In this document: in pieces, positions 13,465 through 15,496 of the stretch | Layout of the letters: every line of letters starts with the position of its first letter | Numbering within the stretch: the stretch's first letter is position 1 | Translations under genes and position numbers: made by a program | The notes under the pieces: model-generated | Told to the model about the DNA's origin: nothing | Database searches by the model: none | What the model saw: the letters and a program-made list of their open reading frames with translations, nothing else | DNA from: an uncultured Oscillospiraceae bacterium | GTDB taxonomy: Bacteria > Bacillota > Clostridia > Oscillospirales > Acutalibacteraceae | NCBI GenBank assembly: GCA_958451705.1 | Contig: CAUDRD010000008.1 | Location: 1 to 15,496, forward strand | Direction of reading: 5' to 3' | Length of the DNA: 15,496 nucleotides

Positions 13465-14808
13465 ATGGAAGAAAGCACAAAAAAATATTCCCTACCTACT
13501 GCGGTAGCTATGATTGTAGGCATCTGCATAGGTTCCGGTATATTTTTTAAAACGGACAATATCCTCTACGCCGCCGGAGGAAGTGTTACAAAAGGAATAG
13601 TTGTTTTCATATTAGGGGCAATAAGTATAGTTTTCGGAGGGCTCACCTTTGGGGAGCTTGCTAAGCGAACAGGCTCTGCCGGAGGACTTATAGGTTACGC
13701 TGAAAAATTTCTTTCTCCCCGCGCAGCCTGTGCCGCAGGCTGGTTTCAGACCTTTGTTTATTATCCTGCCCTTCTGGTGGTTGTAGCCAGAGTAATAGGC
13801 GTTTATACCTGTATGCTTTTTGGAATAGAAAATAAAATAACAACGGAGATGGCAATAGGCCTTGTGTTCTGCTGCTTTTCATATCTTTACAACTGCGCCG
13901 CACCTAAGTTCGGAGCGCTGTTCCAAAACCTTTCAACTGTGGTAAAGCTTATACCGCTGGTGCTTTTTGCAGCGGCAGGCTTTTTATTCGGTAACCCTCA
14001 GGCAATGACAGCTTCCCCGGAAACTGCGGTCAGCTCAGTAGGCTGGATAAGCGCCGTAGCTCCCATAGCTTTTTCCTACGACGGCTGGATTATTTCCACT
14101 TCTATTTCCCATGAAATTAAAAACGAGTCGAAAAATCTGCCCTGTGCTCTCGTCATAGGTCCTCTCATTGTCCTTGGAGTATATGTTTCATATTTTACGG
14201 GAGTTTCCCTTTTCCTGGGACCTGACGCCATAATCTCCATGGGTGACGCACACGTTTACTCAATTGCCGAAACCTTGTTGGGTGCTGCGGGAGGAAAGAT
14301 AATTCTAATATTCATAATCATTTCTGTTATGGGAACGGTTAACGGTATAATTTTAGGTTTTATCCGTATGCCATATTCTCTCGCAGTGAGAGAAAATATG
14401 GTTCCCTTTTCCCGTTCTCTCTCAAAGCTCGGTGAAAAAAGCAATATTCCTCTCGCTTCCGCCGCCGTTTCTTTTGCTTTGATGCTGGTATGGAGCTTTA
14501 TTCACTATTTTGTTTCCTCAAGGAATCTCATGGTCAATTCGGATATATCGGAGGTTTCTGTTGCTATGAGTTATGCTATGTATATCCCTCTCTATTATAA
14601 AGTGTATACGCTCTATAAAAAAGGAGAGATTAAAAGCTTTTTCGCCGGAATAATATGTCCGCTTCTTGCAAGCGTCGGTTCCTGCATAGTTCTATTCGGA
14701 GCACTCAGAAATCCCGATTTAATTCCCGTAGCCCTTATTTTTACTGTGCCGGTGCTGCTATCACTTATTTATTTTTCACCAAATGCAAAGAAAAACGAAA
14801 AAGTGTAA
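13465..14808 (+). CDS. APC-family amino acid permease
   Basis: A 447-aa polytopic protein with about 12 hydrophobic segments, the standard amino acid-polyamine-organocation fold. The substrate-binding glycine motif of helix 1 is present: MIVGICIGSGIFFKTDNIL (16-34) with GSGIF at 23-27. The helix 6 region reads APIAFSYDGWI, comparable to the F-x-x-(Y/W)-x-G-W segment of LAT-type transporters. The protein is expected to exchange or import amino acids at the cytoplasmic membrane; the specific amino acid cannot be read. The start is ATG 13465 with AGGGGCGTG about 10 bases upstream, a moderately placed site. It is transcribed alone from a predicted promoter at 13287-13315 with a structured leader. 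It converges on the ABC ATPase gene and shares a terminator with it. Confidence 0.93.
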   Translation: MEESTKKYSLPTAVAMIVGICIGSGIFFKTDNILYAAGGSVTKGIVVFILGAISIVFGGLTFGELAKRTGSAGGLIGYAEKFLSPRAACAAGWFQTFVYYPALLVVVARVIGVYTCMLFGIENKITTEMAIGLVFCCFSYLYNCAAPKFGALFQNLSTVVKLIPLVLFAAAGFLFGNPQAMTASPETAVSSVGWISAVAPIAFSYDGWIISTSISHEIKNESKNLPCALVIGPLIVLGVYVSYFTGVSLFLGPDAIISMGDAHVYSIAETLLGAAGGKIILIFIIISVMGTVNGIILGFIRMPYSLAVRENMVPFSRSLSKLGEKSNIPLASAAVSFALMLVWSFIHYFVSSRNLMVNSDISEVSVAMSYAMYIPLYYKVYTLYKKGEIKSFFAGIICPLLASVGSCIVLFGALRNPDLIPVALIFTVPVLLSLIYFSPNAKKNEKV

Positions 14809-14820
14809 TTTTAAAATGAA

Positions 14821-14856
14821 AAGAACCCGTCTGTTTTATTACGCAGACGGGTTCTT
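14821..14856. terminator. Bidirectional terminator between permease and ABC ATPase
   Basis: Perfect 13-bp stem, AAGAACCCGTCTG (14821-14833) with CAGACGGGTTCTT (14844-14856), 10-nt loop. The minus-strand side is followed by TTTTCATTTTAAAA, the better U tract. The plus side has only a short T-rich stretch. It abuts the ATPase stop codon directly. Confidence 0.92.
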
Positions 14857-14857
14857 G

Positions 14858-15496
14858 CTATTTTGCATCTGTTTTGTTTTCGCTTTCCGCTTCGCTGTTT
14901 TTTTCACGGAGCTTTTTCTGCTTAATTCGCTCTTCTCTGGCAGTAAAATATGCGTTGTTTACATAGTCCTCAATTTTTCTGCCGTCCTGTATTCTGATTA
15001 CACGTCCGGCAGATTCGGCTATGGAGTTGTCGTGAGTAATGAGTATAACGGTTCTGCCCTCGTCGCACAGCTCGTTAAGGATTTTCATTACCTCTTTGCC
15101 GCTGTGGGAGTCAAGGTTTCCGGTAGGTTCATCTGCAAGTATAACGGGAGGCTTCGCCGCCACAGCACGGGCAATTGCCACACGCTGCTGCTGACCTCCT
15201 GACATCTCAGCCGGTCTGTGGTTTATTCTGTGTCCCATACCAACTCTTTCAAGGGCGTCAAGGGCAAGTTCTTTGCGCTCTTCAGCTCCCATTCCTCTGT
15301 ACACAAGGGGCAGCTCAACGTTTTCCCTTGCGGAAAGGCTGGGTATAAGGTTAAATCCCTGGAAAATAAAGCCTATCTCTTTATTTCTGATTTCCGATTG
15401 CTCATCGTCTGAAAGGCCTTCTGTGTTATGGCCGTTTAAATAATATTCTCCGCTTGTAGGCACGTCAAGAAGACCCAGCATATTCATCAGGGTAGA
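14858..15496 (-). CDS. ABC transporter ATP-binding protein, MacB/LolD type (partial)
   Basis: The last 212 residues of an ATPase cut by the window edge. The first visible residues, STLMNMLG, are the end of Walker A (GxxGxGKS-T), so the gene starts outside and the ATG at 15487 is internal. Visible further on are the Q-loop (GFIFQGFNLIPSLSARENV), the signature SGGQQQRVAIARA, Walker B VILADEPTGNLDS with the D-loop, and the H-loop LITHD. The combination of NMLG(L)LD, NLIPSLSARENVELPL and DEPTGNLD is typical of the LolD/MacB/FtsE-like subfamily, which pairs with FtsX-fold permeases for peptide, lipoprotein or antibiotic export and stress sensing. The permease gene is not in view. The protein ends with an unusual highly charged tail (about 30 residues, rich in Lys and Glu). 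The gene is followed immediately by the bidirectional terminator. Confidence 0.95.
   Translation of the reverse strand, partial: STLMNMLGLLDVPTSGEYYLNGHNTEGLSDDEQSEIRNKEIGFIFQGFNLIPSLSARENVELPLVYRGMGAEERKELALDALERVGMGHRINHRPAEMSGGQQQRVAIARAVAAKPPVILADEPTGNLDSHSGKEVMKILNELCDEGRTVILITHDNSIAESAGRVIRIQDGRKIEDYVNNAYFTAREERIKQKKLREKNSEAESENKTDAK

Overview
The window reads as chromosomal DNA of a low-to-mid GC Gram-positive anaerobe of the class Clostridia, most likely in the Oscillospirales/Ruminococcus neighbourhood (inference). The reasons are near-consensus SigA-type promoters, strong GGAGG ribosome binding sites, the Firmicutes set Obg / Mini-RNase III / YebC / YitT, a zinc-ribbon Ser/Thr-kinase-like protein with PASTA domains, and a GAAC-N4-GTTC (LexA-type) box. 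It contains no rRNA, tRNA, insertion sequence or CRISPR array that I can see.

Plus strand, 1-5340: the 3' end of a PepSY-repeat protein with its terminator; a monocistronic NhaC-type Na+/H+ antiporter with promoter and terminator; then a three-gene operon with a perfect TTGACA/TATAAT promoter and a closing terminator. That operon encodes a GT4 glycosyltransferase, a GT26 (TagA/WecG) transferase and a WecC-type UDP-ManNAc dehydrogenase. Together these suggest synthesis of a lipid-linked, ManNAc- or ManNAcA-containing cell-surface glycan.

5341-6000 is non-coding and rich in hairpins and degenerate repeats. It is probably a dispersed intergenic repeat element or its decayed remains.

Minus strand, 6000-13000: two independent small membrane-protein genes (63 and 85 aa), each with its own consensus promoter and terminator. 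The 85-aa gene carries two LexA-like boxes around its promoter, which marks it as a candidate SOS-induced small membrane protein. Upstream on the same strand lie yebC, yitT, mrnC, obg, a GNAT acetyltransferase and a zinc-ribbon/kinase-fold/TM/PASTA protein. obg and mrnC are tightly packed with the GNAT gene. The kinase-fold protein has lost the ATP-binding lysine, the HRD aspartate and the DFG aspartate, so it should be a pseudokinase.

12961-13464 is a divergent intergenic region. After it come an APC-family amino-acid permease (plus strand) and, convergent to it, the 3' part of a MacB/LolD-type ABC ATPase cut by the window edge inside the Walker A motif. The two share a strong bidirectional terminator.

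The most notable items are the predicted SOS-regulated membrane peptide, the PASTA pseudokinase next to the Obg operon, and the repeat-rich intergenic element.
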